A stretch of DNA of 64,000 nt from Aeromonas hydrophila subsp. hydrophila ATCC 7966 (GCF_000014805.1 NC_008570.1:600501-664500); one strand, 5' to 3'; numbered from the stretch's first letter, positions 9,697 to 18,745 are shown. The notes: generated from the letters alone by a model not told the origin. A program made the numbers and translations.

Positions 9697-10307
9697 AGGC
9701 GGGGTTTACCCTGCTGGAGATGCTGGTGGCCATCGCCATCTTCGCCGGCCTGAGCCTGGGCGCCTATCAGGTGCTGCAAGGGGTGCTCACCAGCGACGAG
9801 GTGGCCAAGCGCAAGGAGGCACGTCTTTCCGAGCTGCAACTGGCCTTCTCCGTGCTGGAGCGGGACATCACCCAGATGGTGCCGCGCAGCGGCCGCATCG
9901 ACGGCGAGAACAACAAGGTGCTGCTGGCGGCCTCCCGCTTTGGCCAGCAGAGCGACGACTGGGGCATGGCCTTCATGCGCGGCGGCTGGCTCAACCCGGA
10001 CGGCATGCTGCCACGCTCCGGCCTGCAGCGGGTCGGCTGGCGCCTCAAGGATCACAAGCTGGAGCGGCTGAGCTACCTCTACCCGGATCCGGTGATCGGC
10101 ACCGAGCCGCGCATCCAGCCGATGCTGGAGCGGGTGACGGCGCTGCGGCTCTACTTCTACGACAAGGGCGCCTGGAAAGAGGAGTGGACCCAGCGCAACG
10201 TGCTGCCCTACGGGCTGGCGGTGGAGCTGGATCTGGAAGACTACGGTACCATCCGTCGCCAGTTCCTGATCGGTGCTGGCGGTCAGAGGGCAGAGAATGG
10301 TAACTGA
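9606..10307 (+). CDS. exeJ: Minor pseudopilin (ExeJ)
   Basis: ExeJ/GspJ is a minor pseudopilin of the pseudopilus tip complex. The mature part begins [15 protein letters not shown] with Glu at +5, followed by the hydrophobic helix and a ~190-residue globular domain. The start is ambiguous: ATG at 9606 (overlapping the exeI stop), 9654 and 9678 are all in frame because of a 48-bp tandem duplication. The last gives a 9-residue leader (MIRSQRQAG), the first an unusually long 33-residue one. The 3' end is also duplicated downstream (10331-10407). Function is certain; the true N-terminus is not. Confidence 0.9.
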   Translation: MNLHQGVSISRSRHQPMNIHQRVSMIRSQRQAGFTLLEMLVAIAIFAGLSLGAYQVLQGVLTSDEVAKRKEARLSELQLAFSVLERDITQMVPRSGRIDGENNKVLLAASRFGQQSDDWGMAFMRGGWLNPDGMLPRSGLQRVGWRLKDHKLERLSYLYPDPVIGTEPRIQPMLERVTALRLYFYDKGAWKEEWTQRNVLPYGLAVELDLEDYGTIRRQFLIGAGGQRAENGN

Positions 10308-10407
10308 TCGTCATTTTCCCCTGTCCGTCATGGAAGATGACGGCACTATTCGACGTAGCCAGTTCCTGATCGGTGCTGGCGGCCAGCGAGCGGACAATGG
10401 CAATTAA
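10234..10407 (+). repeat. Diverged direct repeat of the exeJ 3' end
   Basis: The last ~70 bp of exeJ (10234-10306) recur at 10331-10407, with the core AGTTCCTGATCGGTGCTGGC exactly 100 bp apart (10261 and 10361). Both copies encode [10 protein letters not shown](E/D)NGN and a stop. Confidence 0.9.
10330..10407 (+). pseudogene. Duplicated exeJ C-terminus as a 25-codon mini-ORF
   Basis: An ATG-initiated 25-codon frame reads [20 protein letters not shown] and then ADNGN before TAA. It matches the exeJ C-terminus ([17 protein letters not shown] and so on) with a one-residue insertion and scattered changes. The exeK ATG at 10397 lies inside its last codons in another frame (11-bp overlap). The simplest reading is that exeJ once overlapped exeK here and a duplication left this copy behind. 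Confidence 0.55.
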
Positions 10408-11422
10408 GCGCGGCCGGGGCCGATCCCGCACCACACCGGGCCGCCAGGGGGGCATGGCCCTGCTGGTGGTGCTGCTCATCCTGTCGGTGATGGTGATCAT
10501 CGCCAGCAACATGAGTGGTCGCCTGCAGCTGGAGCTGCGTCGCACCGCCAACCTCACCGCCGGCAAGCAGGCCTGGTGGTATGCCATGTCGGCGGAGGCG
10601 CTGGTGAGCAAGGTGCTGGCCCAGGATTTCAAGGACGACCCCAACGTGGTCAGCCTGGGGCAGAACTGGGCGCGCCAGGATGCGGTCTTCCCGGTGGATG
10701 ACGGCAAGCTCACCGGCCGGGTGCGGGATCTGCAATCCTGCTTCAACCTCAACAGCCTGAGCGTGCCGTTGAAGGACGGGATCAGTGGCGACGATCTGGA
10801 GAAGCAGCCCTATCCGGTCAAGGTGTTCAAGGCGCTGCTCAAGCAGCTCGAGGTGGAAGATTATGAGGCGGTGCAGCTGACCGATGCCATCCGCGACTGG
10901 ACCGACAAGGATACCGTGCTGGTGTCGAGCTACGGCGCCGAGGATGCCTATTACGAAGGGCTCACCCCCCCTTATCTGACCGCCAACCAGTGGATGCTCG
11001 GCACCGACGAGCTGCGGGCGGTGCGCGGGGTGAGCGCCAAGCTGTACGCCCGGCTGGCACCCTATGTGTGCGCCCTGCCCAACGACAAGCTGGTGGTGAA
11101 CGTCAACACCATCCGGCCGGAGCAGTCGGCCCTGCTGGTGGCGCTCTATCTGGACAAAGTAGGGCTGGACGATGCCAAGCGGGTGCTGACCAGCCGCCCC
11201 CAGAAGGGGTGGAAGAACAAGAAGGAGATGACGGACCAGATGCCGGTACAGGTGGGCAACATCCAGGGGCTGGATGCGGCACTGGACGTCAAGAGCAGCT
11301 ATTTCGAGGCCAGGCTGATTGCCGAGGTGGGTGACACCCGCGCCCGGCTGGAGAGCGTCTTCGTGCGCGGCAAGGACAACAAGCTGGTGATGCTGCGCCG
11401 TCTGAACGGCGGCGCCGAATAA
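10397..11422 (+). CDS. exeK: Minor pseudopilin, tip (ExeK)
   Basis: ExeK/GspK caps the pseudopilus. The 341-residue product has a longer basic leader ending GRQGG, then [17 protein letters not shown]; it lacks the Glu at +5, as is normal for GspK and fits a tip position. The large globular domain includes the [12 protein letters not shown] and IRDWTDKD segments typical of the family. The ATG at 10397 lies within the mini-ORF derived from exeJ. After the TAA the same frame stays open for 39 codons up to a TAG that overlaps the exeL GTG start. Confidence 0.94.
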   Translation: MAIKRGRGRSRTTPGRQGGMALLVVLLILSVMVIIASNMSGRLQLELRRTANLTAGKQAWWYAMSAEALVSKVLAQDFKDDPNVVSLGQNWARQDAVFPVDDGKLTGRVRDLQSCFNLNSLSVPLKDGISGDDLEKQPYPVKVFKALLKQLEVEDYEAVQLTDAIRDWTDKDTVLVSSYGAEDAYYEGLTPPYLTANQWMLGTDELRAVRGVSAKLYARLAPYVCALPNDKLVVNVNTIRPEQSALLVALYLDKVGLDDAKRVLTSRPQKGWKNKKEMTDQMPVQVGNIQGLDAALDVKSSYFEARLIAEVGDTRARLESVFVRGKDNKLVMLRRLNGGAE

Positions 11423-11541
11423 CAAGGGAGGCGGGCGACGGCCGTTGGCCAGCTCGCGCCATCCCCCGATTGGACTGCAGCCGATGGCTGCGCGCCCGCC
11501 CATCCCGAGGGATGCGAGCGGGCATGGCAGGAGAGACATTA

Positions 11542-12726
11542 GTGAGCGAGAGTCTGGTCATCCGTCTGGGGACCAATGCGCAGCAGCCGGTCGAGTGGCT
11601 GGTGTGGTCGGGTGGGGAAGAGGAGGTGATCGCCTCCGGTACCCTGGCCTCGGCCCATGCCCTTGGCGAGCTGCAGGAGCGGGCCGGTGGCCGCCCGGCG
11701 GTGGTGCTGGTGCCCGGCAGCGATCTTATCTTCCGGCGGGTGAGCCTGCCGGGCAAATACAGCCGCCAGAGTGCGGCCGCCTTGCCCTATCTGCTGGAGG
11801 AGCAAATCGCTTCCGACGTGGATGAGCTGCACCTGGTGGTGCTGGGTCATCAGGGTCACGAGGTGGATCTGATGGCGGTCGACAAGGAGAAGATGCAGAC
11901 CTGGCTCGGCTGGCTGGAGCAGGCCGGTCTCAAGAGCCGGCAACTGCTGCCGGACGTGCTGGCGCTGCCGCAGGCGAGCGAGGGCTGGTCGGCGCTGCAA
12001 CTGGGCAAGGAGTGGCTGCTGCGCCAGGGGCCCTGTCAGGGCATCGTCGCCGACGAGCCGCTGCTGGCCATGCTGCTGGCGGCAGAACCGGCGCCGGTGA
12101 CCATTCACAGCCATACCCCGCCGCCGGCCATTGCGGCGGCCAGCTGGCAGGCGGCCGATCCCGAGCTGCCCATGCTGCTGCTGGCCCGTGGCGCGCTCGC
12201 CAGTCAGGCCAACCTGCTGCAGGGGCCCTACCGGCCGCAGACCGAATACTCCCGCTACTGGCAGCAGTGGCGCAAGGTGGCGGTGGTGGCCGGGGCGCTG
12301 CTGGTGGTGGCGTTCGCCCAGCGCGGCGTGCAGCTCTATCAGCTGGCGGAGCAGGACAAGGCGCTCAAGGCGGAGATCCGGCAGGTCTACACCCGGATCT
12401 TCCCGGGGGAGAGCCGCATCGTCAACGTGCGCAGCCAGATGACCCAGCACCTCCAGCAACTGGGGCAGACGCCGCAGGACGGGGTGCTGATGGTGCTGAC
12501 CGAGCTGGCCCCTACCTTCGCCGAGGTACCCGGCCTCAAGCCCGAGGTGCTGCGTTTCGACGCGGCTCGCGGCGAGCTCAGGCTGCAGGTGACGGCCCCC
12601 GGTTTTGCCGAGATCGAGCGTTTTCGCGAGCTGGCCGGCAAGCGCTTCGACGTGCAGCAGGGGGAGGTGCGCAGCACCGAAGGCAAGGTTGAAGGGGCAC
12701 TGGTGCTGAAGGGTAAATCATCATGA
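11542..12726 (+). CDS. exeL: Type II secretion inner-membrane protein L (ExeL)
   Basis: ExeL/GspL recruits the ATPase ExeE to the membrane and pairs with ExeM. The 394-residue product has an actin-like cytoplasmic domain (about residues 1-240), one membrane segment ([18 protein letters not shown], near residue 255) and a periplasmic ferredoxin-like domain. The GTG at 11542 is preferred because CAGGAGAG lies well placed upstream and it gives the usual [10 protein letters not shown]-terminus; ATG at 11524 is an alternative. Its TGA overlaps the exeM ATG. Confidence 0.93.
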   Translation: MSESLVIRLGTNAQQPVEWLVWSGGEEEVIASGTLASAHALGELQERAGGRPAVVLVPGSDLIFRRVSLPGKYSRQSAAALPYLLEEQIASDVDELHLVVLGHQGHEVDLMAVDKEKMQTWLGWLEQAGLKSRQLLPDVLALPQASEGWSALQLGKEWLLRQGPCQGIVADEPLLAMLLAAEPAPVTIHSHTPPPAIAAASWQAADPELPMLLLARGALASQANLLQGPYRPQTEYSRYWQQWRKVAVVAGALLVVAFAQRGVQLYQLAEQDKALKAEIRQVYTRIFPGESRIVNVRSQMTQHLQQLGQTPQDGVLMVLTELAPTFAEVPGLKPEVLRFDAARGELRLQVTAPGFAEIERFRELAGKRFDVQQGEVRSTEGKVEGALVLKGKSS

Positions 12727-13214
12727 TGGACAAACTACAAGGCTGGTGGCGCGGCATCAGCGCCCGCGAGCAGCGGCTGGTGGCGGTGGGCGGCAGCGTG
12801 CTGTTGATCGGCTTCTGCTACTGGGTCATCTGGCAGCCCATCGGCAATCGCATCGACGAGCGCGAGCGGCAGGTATTGAGCCAGCAGCAGACCCTCGCCT
12901 GGCTGAAAGAGAAGGGTGAAGAGGTGCTGGCGCTGCAGGGTGGCCAGGGCCACCAGCTCGATACCAGCGGCACCCTGGAAGGGGTGGTCAACCGCACCGC
13001 CTTCAACCAGAAGATCAAGATTGCCCGCTTGCAGCCCCAGGGCCAGGAGCTGCAGGTGTGGATCGACACGGTGGCGTTCGATGACCTGCTGATCTGGCTG
13101 GCGACCCTGGCGGATCGCCATGGCGTGCAGGTGCAGGTGATCGAGGTGGCCCGCGAGAATCTGGCGCCCGGTCTGGTCAAGGTACGCCGCTTGCAGCTGA
13201 GCCGTCCCCAATGA
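12723..13214 (+). CDS. exeM: Type II secretion inner-membrane protein M (ExeM)
   Basis: ExeM/GspM stabilises ExeL in the inner-membrane platform. The 163-residue product has a short cytoplasmic N-terminus, one membrane segment ([19 protein letters not shown], about residues 20-38) and a periplasmic domain. It starts in the exeL stop (ATGATGA, with a second ATG one codon on). Its own ATGA is shared with a 22-codon mini-ORF that precedes exeN. Confidence 0.93.
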   Translation: MMDKLQGWWRGISAREQRLVAVGGSVLLIGFCYWVIWQPIGNRIDERERQVLSQQQTLAWLKEKGEEVLALQGGQGHQLDTSGTLEGVVNRTAFNQKIKIARLQPQGQELQVWIDTVAFDDLLIWLATLADRHGVQVQVIEVARENLAPGLVKVRRLQLSRPQ

Positions 13215-13279
13215 AACCACGCGTCCCGAGCAGGGCCCCGCGCCTGATCGGGCGTTTGCAGTCGAGTCGTTTTCTATGA
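13211..13279 (+). CDS. 22-codon mini-ORF bridging exeM and exeN
   Basis: This ORF begins in the exeM stop (ATGA at 13211-13214) and ends in the exeN start (ATGA at 13276-13279), so it links the two genes by overlaps at both ends. Its last residues, APRLIGRLQSSRFL, resemble the exeM C-terminus [16 protein letters not shown], and TTGCAG recurs 65 bp apart (13191 and 13256). It is probably a diverged duplicate of the exeM 3' end. Translation is not demonstrated. Confidence 0.45.
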   Translation: MKPRVPSRAPRLIGRLQSSRFL

Positions 13280-14031
13280 AGCAAAGAGTGCTGATTGCCG
13301 TGCTGTTTCTGGCGGCCTATCTGGTTTTCCTGCTGGCCAAGCTGCCGGCGTCTCTGGTGGTGCGCTACCTGCCGCTGCCGCCCCTGGTACAGCTGGAAGG
13401 GGTGAGCGGCACCCTCTGGAGCGGCCAGGTTGCCCGCCTGCAATACGCCAGTGAGTCGCTGACCCAGCTGCGCTGGGAGCTCAACGGCTGGTCGCTGCTG
13501 CGTTTTGCCCCTGAGGTGTCCCTGCGCTTTGGCGAGCGCAGCGGCCTCAACGGGCAGGGGGTGGTTGGTTGGAGCGGCGCCGCCTTTGGCCGCGACATCA
13601 CCCTCAACGTGCCGGCCCCCTGGCTGCTGGCGCGGGTGCCGATGCAACTGCCCGTGCCGGTGACGGTGGCTGGCCAGCTGCAGCTCAAGCTCGATCAGGT
13701 TGCCCAGGGAAACCCCTGGTGCGACAACCTCTACGGCAACCTCTACTGGTACGGGGCCGATGCCGATACCCCGGCCGGCAAGCTGGTGCTGGGGGATCCC
13801 GAGATCAAGCTGACCTGCATCGACTCCCGGCTGGTGGCCGAGCTCAAGCAGGGCTCGGAGGCGGTGCAGGTGCAGGGCAAGCTGGAGCTGCAGGCCAATC
13901 GCCAGTACCTGTTCCAGGGCACGTTGAAACCCGGGCCCGATCTGCCGGAGCAGATGAAGCAGGGGCTGCCCTTCCTCGGCCAGCCCGATGGTCAGGGGCG
14001 CTTCCCGCTGCGCTACCAGGGCCGCATCTGA
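13276..14031 (+). CDS. exeN: Type II secretion protein N (ExeN)
   Basis: ExeN/GspN is an accessory T2SS protein found in a subset of systems. The 251-residue product starts MKQRVLIAVLFLAAYLVFLL, a single membrane anchor, followed by a beta-rich periplasmic region with LPASLVVRYLPLPPLVQLEG and SGTLWSGQVARLQY, typical of GspN. It is the last gene of the operon; no prepilin peptidase gene follows. Confidence 0.92.
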   Translation: MKQRVLIAVLFLAAYLVFLLAKLPASLVVRYLPLPPLVQLEGVSGTLWSGQVARLQYASESLTQLRWELNGWSLLRFAPEVSLRFGERSGLNGQGVVGWSGAAFGRDITLNVPAPWLLARVPMQLPVPVTVAGQLQLKLDQVAQGNPWCDNLYGNLYWYGADADTPAGKLVLGDPEIKLTCIDSRLVAELKQGSEAVQVQGKLELQANRQYLFQGTLKPGPDLPEQMKQGLPFLGQPDGQGRFPLRYQGRI

Positions 14032-14061
14032 CGGCCTTGCTGTCTGAGCTGGCAAGCATCA

Positions 14062-14089
14062 ACACCACCCCGCCCCGGCGGGGTGGTGT
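14062..14089. terminator. Bidirectional hairpin after exeN
   Basis: A perfect 13-bp GC-rich inverted repeat (14062-14074 with 14077-14089) lies between convergent exeN and the LuxR-type gene. No clear T-run follows on either side, so its strength as a terminator is uncertain. Confidence 0.55.
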
Positions 14090-14091
14090 CG

Positions 14092-14907
14092 TTATGGGGG
14101 CGTGCCGGCTGGCGCCGTGATGAGGTGATTGAGGAAGAAGCGGAACAGCTCGGCCCGCGAGCGCAGGTGCAGCTTGGCATAAAGATGCTTGCGGTGATTC
14201 TTCACCGTGCCGCTGCCGATGCCGAGCGTACCGGCAATGGCCTCGGTATCCAGCCCCTGCAACAGCAATCCCGCCACCTGACGCTCGCGGCGGGTGAGGC
14301 TCGCCCCCCCCACGCTGGCGATGGCCTGCTCCACCGTCGCCTTGAGATCGGCGCCACCCGGTAGCATCGGGCTCTGGGCCAGCAGGGCGGCTTCCTCCCG
14401 CCAGTGCTGGCGGCACAGCGAATGCACCAGTGGAAACAGCGCCTCCAGCCGGGCCAGCTCGTCACGGCTGAGGGAGCTGCGCTTGTCGAGCCGCCCCAGA
14501 AACAGCATCAGGGTGAGGCCGCCGCGCACCGGCAGGATCAGCCCCACCTCCTCCTGCCAGCCGGTGGCCTGATAGAAGTGGTGGCGATACTCGGGGTCGA
14601 GCCGCCCGCGCGACACCTGCGCCAGGGTCCAGACCCCGGCAGGCAAGCCCTGCTCCAGCGCCTGCATAAAGGGATCCTGGCTGAAGTGGCGGGTGAGGTA
14701 GCGATCGAACAGCAGCGCCCGCTGGTGATGCAGGTTGTCGTAGAGGTAGACGGGGCGTTGCCCCACCCCGAGCAGCAGGGCGCAGTCGAACGCCACCTGC
14801 TGCTGGATCAGGCGCACCAGTGCCGCCGGAAAGGCACTGCCGTGCAGGGCATCGACTACCTCGGTCATGCTGCGGGTCAGGGCATCTGTGGCAAGTGTCT
14901 GGTTCAT
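14092..14907 (-). CDS. LuxR-type HTH transcriptional regulator
   Basis: A 271-residue protein with a C-terminal LuxR/FixJ-type helix-turn-helix (about residues 205-265): LTRRERQVAGLLLQGL, then TEAIAGTLGIGSGTVKNHRKHLYAKL. The N-terminal ~190 residues look like a soluble sensory domain and show no receiver phospho-acceptor pattern or membrane segment; the ligand is unknown. The ATG at 14905-14907 is chosen because the further open frame enters the divergent tyrS promoter region. It is transcribed divergently from tyrS, and a near-perfect palindrome lies in the shared gap. Confidence 0.85.
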   Translation of the reverse strand: MNQTLATDALTRSMTEVVDALHGSAFPAALVRLIQQQVAFDCALLLGVGQRPVYLYDNLHHQRALLFDRYLTRHFSQDPFMQALEQGLPAGVWTLAQVSRGRLDPEYRHHFYQATGWQEEVGLILPVRGGLTLMLFLGRLDKRSSLSRDELARLEALFPLVHSLCRQHWREEAALLAQSPMLPGGADLKATVEQAIASVGGASLTRRERQVAGLLLQGLDTEAIAGTLGIGSGTVKNHRKHLYAKLHLRSRAELFRFFLNHLITAPAGTPP

Positions 14908-14986
14908 GGCGATGGCTTCCGGGTGGCGGGCAGGCTCCCCGCGATGGTCACACGATAGCCGGATGCTAGCACGAGAGTGGCAAAAC

Positions 14987-15002
14987 TGTCCCCTGGGGGA
15001 CA
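14987..15002. promoter_or_regulatory. Palindromic candidate operator between luxR-type gene and tyrS
   Basis: TGTCCCCTGGGGGACA has complementary 7-bp arms around a 2-bp centre. It sits between the divergent starts, about 60 bp before tyrS and 80 bp before the regulator gene. An autoregulatory site for the LuxR-type protein is an inference. Confidence 0.45.
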
Positions 15003-15062
15003 TATTCGGCGCACGCCAGAGCGGCGAGGATGTGGGCTTTTCCCCCTGCTGTTGGAGAACCC

Positions 15063-16331
15063 ATGATCAACCCCCACCTGCTCGATGAGCTGACCCGACG
15101 TGGCCTGGTGGCCCAGAATTCCGACCCGGTGGCGCTGGCTGACCATCTTGCCACCCCGCGCACCGTCTACTGCGGGTTCGATCCCACCGCTGGCAGCCTG
15201 CACATCGGCCATCTGGTGCCGCTCTTGATGCTGCGCCGCTTCCAGCTGGCGGGCCACACCCCGGTGGCGTTGGTGGGCGGAGCCACCGGCCTTATCGGCG
15301 ATCCCAGCTTCAAGGCGACCGAGCGCAACCTCAACAGCTCCGAGACGGTGCAGGGCTGGGTGGCCAGCCTGTCGGCCCAGATAAAAGCGCTGCTGCCGGC
15401 CAGCGAAGGGCTGGCGGCGCCGCTGCTGGTCAACAACGCCGACTGGATGGGGCAGATGTCCGCCCTCGATTTTCTGCGCGACATCGGCAAGCACTTCTCG
15501 GTCAACGCCATGCTGGTCCGCGAATCGGTGCGCCAGCGGCTGGCCCGCCCGGATCAGGGCATCTCCTTCACCGAGTTCTCCTACGCCCTGCTGCAATCCC
15601 AGGACTACGCGGTGCTCAACCAGCGCCTCGGCTGCACCCTGCAGATCGGCGGCAACGACCAGTGGGGCAACATCACCAGCGGCATGGACCTCACCCGCCG
15701 CCTCCATCAGGCTCAGGTCTATGGCATGACGCTGCCGCTCATCACCAAGGCGGACGGCACCAAGTTCGGCAAGACCGAAGGGGGGGCAATTTGGCTCGAT
15801 CCGGCGCTCACCTCGCCCTACGCCTTCTACCAGTTCTGGCTCGGCACCGCGGACGAGGATGTCTACCGTTTCCTGCGCTACTACAGCTTCATGCCGCTGA
15901 CCGAGATTGAGGCGCTGGAGGCGGAGGATGCGAAGCGGCAGGGGCGCAAGCTGGCCCAGCAGGTGCTGGCCGACGAGCTGACCGAGCTGGTACACGGCAA
16001 GGGGGCGCTGGCGGCGGCGCAGCGCATCAGCGAGCTGTTGTTCAGTGGCGAGGTGGCCCGCCTTGGCGAGAGTGATCTGGCCCAGCTGGCGCAGGATGGC
16101 ATGCCGGGCTGGCGAATCGAGGGGGAAACAGATCTGGTGACCCTGCTGGTGGAGAGCGGTCTGGCCAACTCCAAGCGCATCGCCCGCGAGCTGCTGGCGG
16201 CAGGCGCCATCAGCCTCAATGGCGAGATCCGCCGGGAAGAGCCACTGAGGGCGGCTGACCGGCTGTTCGGCCGCCACCTGCTGCTGCGCCGGGGTAAGAA
16301 GCAGTACCGGCTGGTGACGTGGCAGGGGTGA
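15063..16331 (+). CDS. tyrS: Tyrosyl-tRNA synthetase
   Basis: Charges tRNA-Tyr with tyrosine in the cytoplasm. The 422-residue product is a class Ic synthetase with the HIGH signature ([11 protein letters not shown]), the substrate loop GGNDQWGNI, and the KMSKS-equivalent [14 protein letters not shown]-terminal S4 RNA-binding domain follows ([20 protein letters not shown]). The start ATG at 15063 follows GTTGGAGAACCC. An intrinsic terminator follows the gene. Confidence 0.96.
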   Translation: MINPHLLDELTRRGLVAQNSDPVALADHLATPRTVYCGFDPTAGSLHIGHLVPLLMLRRFQLAGHTPVALVGGATGLIGDPSFKATERNLNSSETVQGWVASLSAQIKALLPASEGLAAPLLVNNADWMGQMSALDFLRDIGKHFSVNAMLVRESVRQRLARPDQGISFTEFSYALLQSQDYAVLNQRLGCTLQIGGNDQWGNITSGMDLTRRLHQAQVYGMTLPLITKADGTKFGKTEGGAIWLDPALTSPYAFYQFWLGTADEDVYRFLRYYSFMPLTEIEALEAEDAKRQGRKLAQQVLADELTELVHGKGALAAAQRISELLFSGEVARLGESDLAQLAQDGMPGWRIEGETDLVTLLVESGLANSKRIARELLAAGAISLNGEIRREEPLRAADRLFGRHLLLRRGKKQYRLVTWQG

Positions 16332-16347
16332 GCGACCCGGGATCGAC

Positions 16348-16374
16348 AAGGGCTGCCTGGGCAGCCCTTTTGTT
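16348..16374 (+). terminator. Terminator of tyrS
   Basis: A 10-bp stem (16348-16357 with 16360-16369) is followed by TTTGTTTA. Confidence 0.75.
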
Positions 16375-16424
16375 TATCCGTCAGTTCGGTGAGTGCTGTT
16401 CCCCTGCATCTCGGCTTATATGGC

Positions 16425-17093
16425 TTACTCGGCCAGCGGCAGCAACTCGGCGTAATCACGGATCGCCGGGAAGGCGGTGATGTGTTGCTCGGGCTGGCAA
16501 CTGTCCGGGTTCTGGATGGCGAGCTGATAGCCGATGCCGTAATCGGCGGCGGCGCGCAGGATCCGCTCGCTGTCATCTACAAAGAGAGTGCGGGCCGGGT
16601 CGAATGCCAGCCGCTCGGCCAGTGCCTGCCAGCAGTGCTGGCTCTCCTTCGACCAGCCCAGCTCGTGGGTGCTCACCATCAGATCCAGGTGGCCGGCCAG
16701 CCCCAGCTGCGCATCCTTCACCGACAGGCTGGCGGGGTGGGCATTGGTGAACAGCACCAGCTGCTTGCCCGCGGCCCGCAGCGCGGCCAGGAAGGGGATG
16801 ACGTGGGGCCGCCACTGGATCTTGGCCAGGCTCTCCTGCTTGAGGGCACGGATGTCGAGCCCCAGCGTCTCGCTCCAGTAATCCACGCAGTACCAGTTGA
16901 GGGTGCCGCTGACGGCCTGGTAGTGCGCCTCGATCTGCACTCTGGCCTCGGCCAGCGGCAGGCCGAGTCGCTCGGCATAGCGCTCGGGTACCAGCTGCTG
17001 CCAGAGGTGGTTGTCAAAATGGAGATCGATCAGGGTGCCATCCATATCGAGCAGGACAGTGTCAATCTGGTGCCAGGGCAGTGGGGTCGGCAT
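16425..17093 (-). CDS. yrfG: GMP/IMP nucleotidase, HAD superfamily (YrfG-like)
   Basis: A 222-residue HAD-type hydrolase, the same length as E. coli YrfG, which dephosphorylates GMP and IMP. Motif I is LLDMDGTLID near residue 15, motif II is LFTNAHP, and motif IV is TLFVDDSERIL. The ATG at 17091-17093 was chosen because it starts just before motif I; the open frame upstream runs into divergent nudE. The yrfG/nudE neighbourhood is also seen in enterics, which supports the call. Confidence 0.88.
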   Translation of the reverse strand: MPTPLPWHQIDTVLLDMDGTLIDLHFDNHLWQQLVPERYAERLGLPLAEARVQIEAHYQAVSGTLNWYCVDYWSETLGLDIRALKQESLAKIQWRPHVIPFLAALRAAGKQLVLFTNAHPASLSVKDAQLGLAGHLDLMVSTHELGWSKESQHCWQALAERLAFDPARTLFVDDSERILRAAADYGIGYQLAIQNPDSCQPEQHITAFPAIRDYAELLPLAE

Positions 17094-17231
17094 GGGGCCT
17101 CGGTGGTCGGGTCGAAACGGGCGGGCATTATAACGGATTTTTCCCGCCGCTTTCCCACCCTTGCCCCGTGGTGTTCGGGAGGGGAGTCGTTTACTCTTGA
17201 AACACGATTTTTTAACGAGCAGCCAGCCCCG

Positions 17232-17840
17232 ATGAGTGACCTCCACCAACGCAAACCCGTCCACCTCAGCGTCGACACCATGGCGCACGACAAGAGCAAG
17301 CCGGAGATCCTCAAGGCCGAGATCGTGGCCGAGAGCCGGCTGTTCAAGGTGGAGTCCCTCCACCTCAAGTTTTCCAACGGCGAGGAGCGGGTCTACGAGC
17401 GGATGCGCGGCGGCAGCCGGGGCGCCGTCATGGTGGTGCCGCTGTTCGATGCCCACACCCTGCTGCTGGTGCGCGAGTACGCGGCGGGCACCCACTCCTA
17501 CGAGCTGGGCTTTCCCAAGGGGCTGATCGACCCGGGTGAAGATGCCTTCGAGGCGGGCAACCGGGAACTGATGGAGGAGGCGGGTTTTGGCGCCAACAGC
17601 CTGACCCTGCTCAAGCAGGTGTCGCTGGCGCCGGGCTACTTCTCCAGCCGGATGGACATCTTGCTGGCACGGGATCTCTTCCCCGAGCAGCGGGTGGGGG
17701 ACGAGCCCGAGCCCCTCGAAGTGATCCCCTGGCCGCTGAACCGGATCGACGAATTGCTGGCGCGACCCGATTTTACCGAGTCGCGCAGCATCAGTGCGCT
17801 GCTGCTGGCCCAACGCTGGCTGGCGGAGCAGGCAGAGTAG
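17232..17840 (+). CDS. nudE: ADP compounds hydrolase, Nudix family
   Basis: NudE hydrolyses ADP-ribose, Ap3A and NADH-type substrates. The 202-residue product carries a complete Nudix box: Gly of GLIDPGE, then RELMEEAGF with the expected G-x5-E-x7-REUxEExGU spacing. The ATG at 17232 begins MSDLHQRKPVHL; the open frame further upstream overlaps yrfG antisense and was not used. cysQ follows 37 bp downstream and is likely co-transcribed. Confidence 0.9.
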   Translation: MSDLHQRKPVHLSVDTMAHDKSKPEILKAEIVAESRLFKVESLHLKFSNGEERVYERMRGGSRGAVMVVPLFDAHTLLLVREYAAGTHSYELGFPKGLIDPGEDAFEAGNRELMEEAGFGANSLTLLKQVSLAPGYFSSRMDILLARDLFPEQRVGDEPEPLEVIPWPLNRIDELLARPDFTESRSISALLLAQRWLAEQAE

Positions 17841-17877
17841 CCCGCAGACGGGCAGTTAGAATACAGAGGATAACAAG

Positions 17878-18690
17878 ATGCAGGAGTTGTTGGCCTGGGT
17901 GCCGGGGGTCAAGGAGATCGCGCGCGAAGCGGGCCGGATCCTTCACGAAATCTATCACGGCGGTCAGTTCGAGCGTCAGCTGAAGGAGGATGCGACCCCG
18001 GTCACCAGTGCCGATCTTGCTGCCGATGCCTACCTCAAACAGGCGCTGTCGGCGCTCACTCCCCACGTTCCCGTGCTGACCGAAGAGGCGGCCGACATCC
18101 CTTTCAGCCAGCGCGCCAACTGGCGCCAGTACTGGCTGGTGGATCCCCTCGACGGCACCGGCGAGTTCATCGCCGGCAGCGGCGACTTCGCCACCTTGAT
18201 CGCCCTGGTGCAGGACAATGTGCCGGTGCTTGGCGTCATCTATGCCCCCGAGTCGAACGTGCTCTACTGGGCGGTGCGCGGTCATGGCGCCTTTAAGGAG
18301 GCGAACGGCGAGGTGCACCCCATCAGCGCCATGCACCACGAGCACGATCAGCCCGATTCGCTGGTGGTGGCCATCAGCCGTCGTCAGAAGCTGGAGAACC
18401 TGACCCGCCGCCTCAACCCGGCCATCAACTACGAGCTGATCCCGCTCGGCTCCAGCTCGCTCAAGTCCTGCCTGGTGGCGGAAGGGGCGGCCGACTGCTA
18501 CGTGCGGCTCGGCCCCACCGGCGAGTGGGACACCGCCGCCGCCCAGTGCATCGTCGAGGCGGCCGGTGGCCGCATCCTCAGCCTGGCGCTGCAGCCGCTG
18601 CGCTACAACGAGACAGAGTCGCTGGAGAACCCGGACTTCATCGTGATGGGGGATCCGGATCTCGCCTGGGGCAGCATTCTGGCGCACTGA
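17878..18690 (+). CDS. cysQ: 3'(2'),5'-bisphosphate nucleotidase
   Basis: CysQ removes 3'-phosphoadenosine 5'-phosphate formed during sulfate assimilation, giving AMP. The 270-residue product belongs to the inositol-monophosphatase fold: metal ligands in EEAAD and DPLDGTGEF, and the C-terminal motif GEWDTAAAQCIVEAAGG. It lies directly after nudE, in a likely two-gene operon, and ends at a hairpin. Confidence 0.94.
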   Translation: MQELLAWVPGVKEIAREAGRILHEIYHGGQFERQLKEDATPVTSADLAADAYLKQALSALTPHVPVLTEEAADIPFSQRANWRQYWLVDPLDGTGEFIAGSGDFATLIALVQDNVPVLGVIYAPESNVLYWAVRGHGAFKEANGEVHPISAMHHEHDQPDSLVVAISRRQKLENLTRRLNPAINYELIPLGSSSLKSCLVAEGAADCYVRLGPTGEWDTAAAQCIVEAAGGRILSLALQPLRYNETESLENPDFIVMGDPDLAWGSILAH

Positions 18691-18716
18691 GCGGGTCAAC
18701 AGGTCATCATTGACGG

Positions 18717-18745
18717 CAATCAGGCGGCCCATGGCCGCCTGATTG
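18717..18745 (+). terminator. Hairpin after cysQ
   Basis: A perfect 13-bp stem (18717-18729 with 18733-18745) with a 3-base loop. There is no clear T-run after it. Confidence 0.55.

Noticed and set aside
16389..17231. 281-codon extension upstream of nudE
   Set aside because: It runs antisense to yrfG; the Nudix protein is full length from the ATG at 17232.
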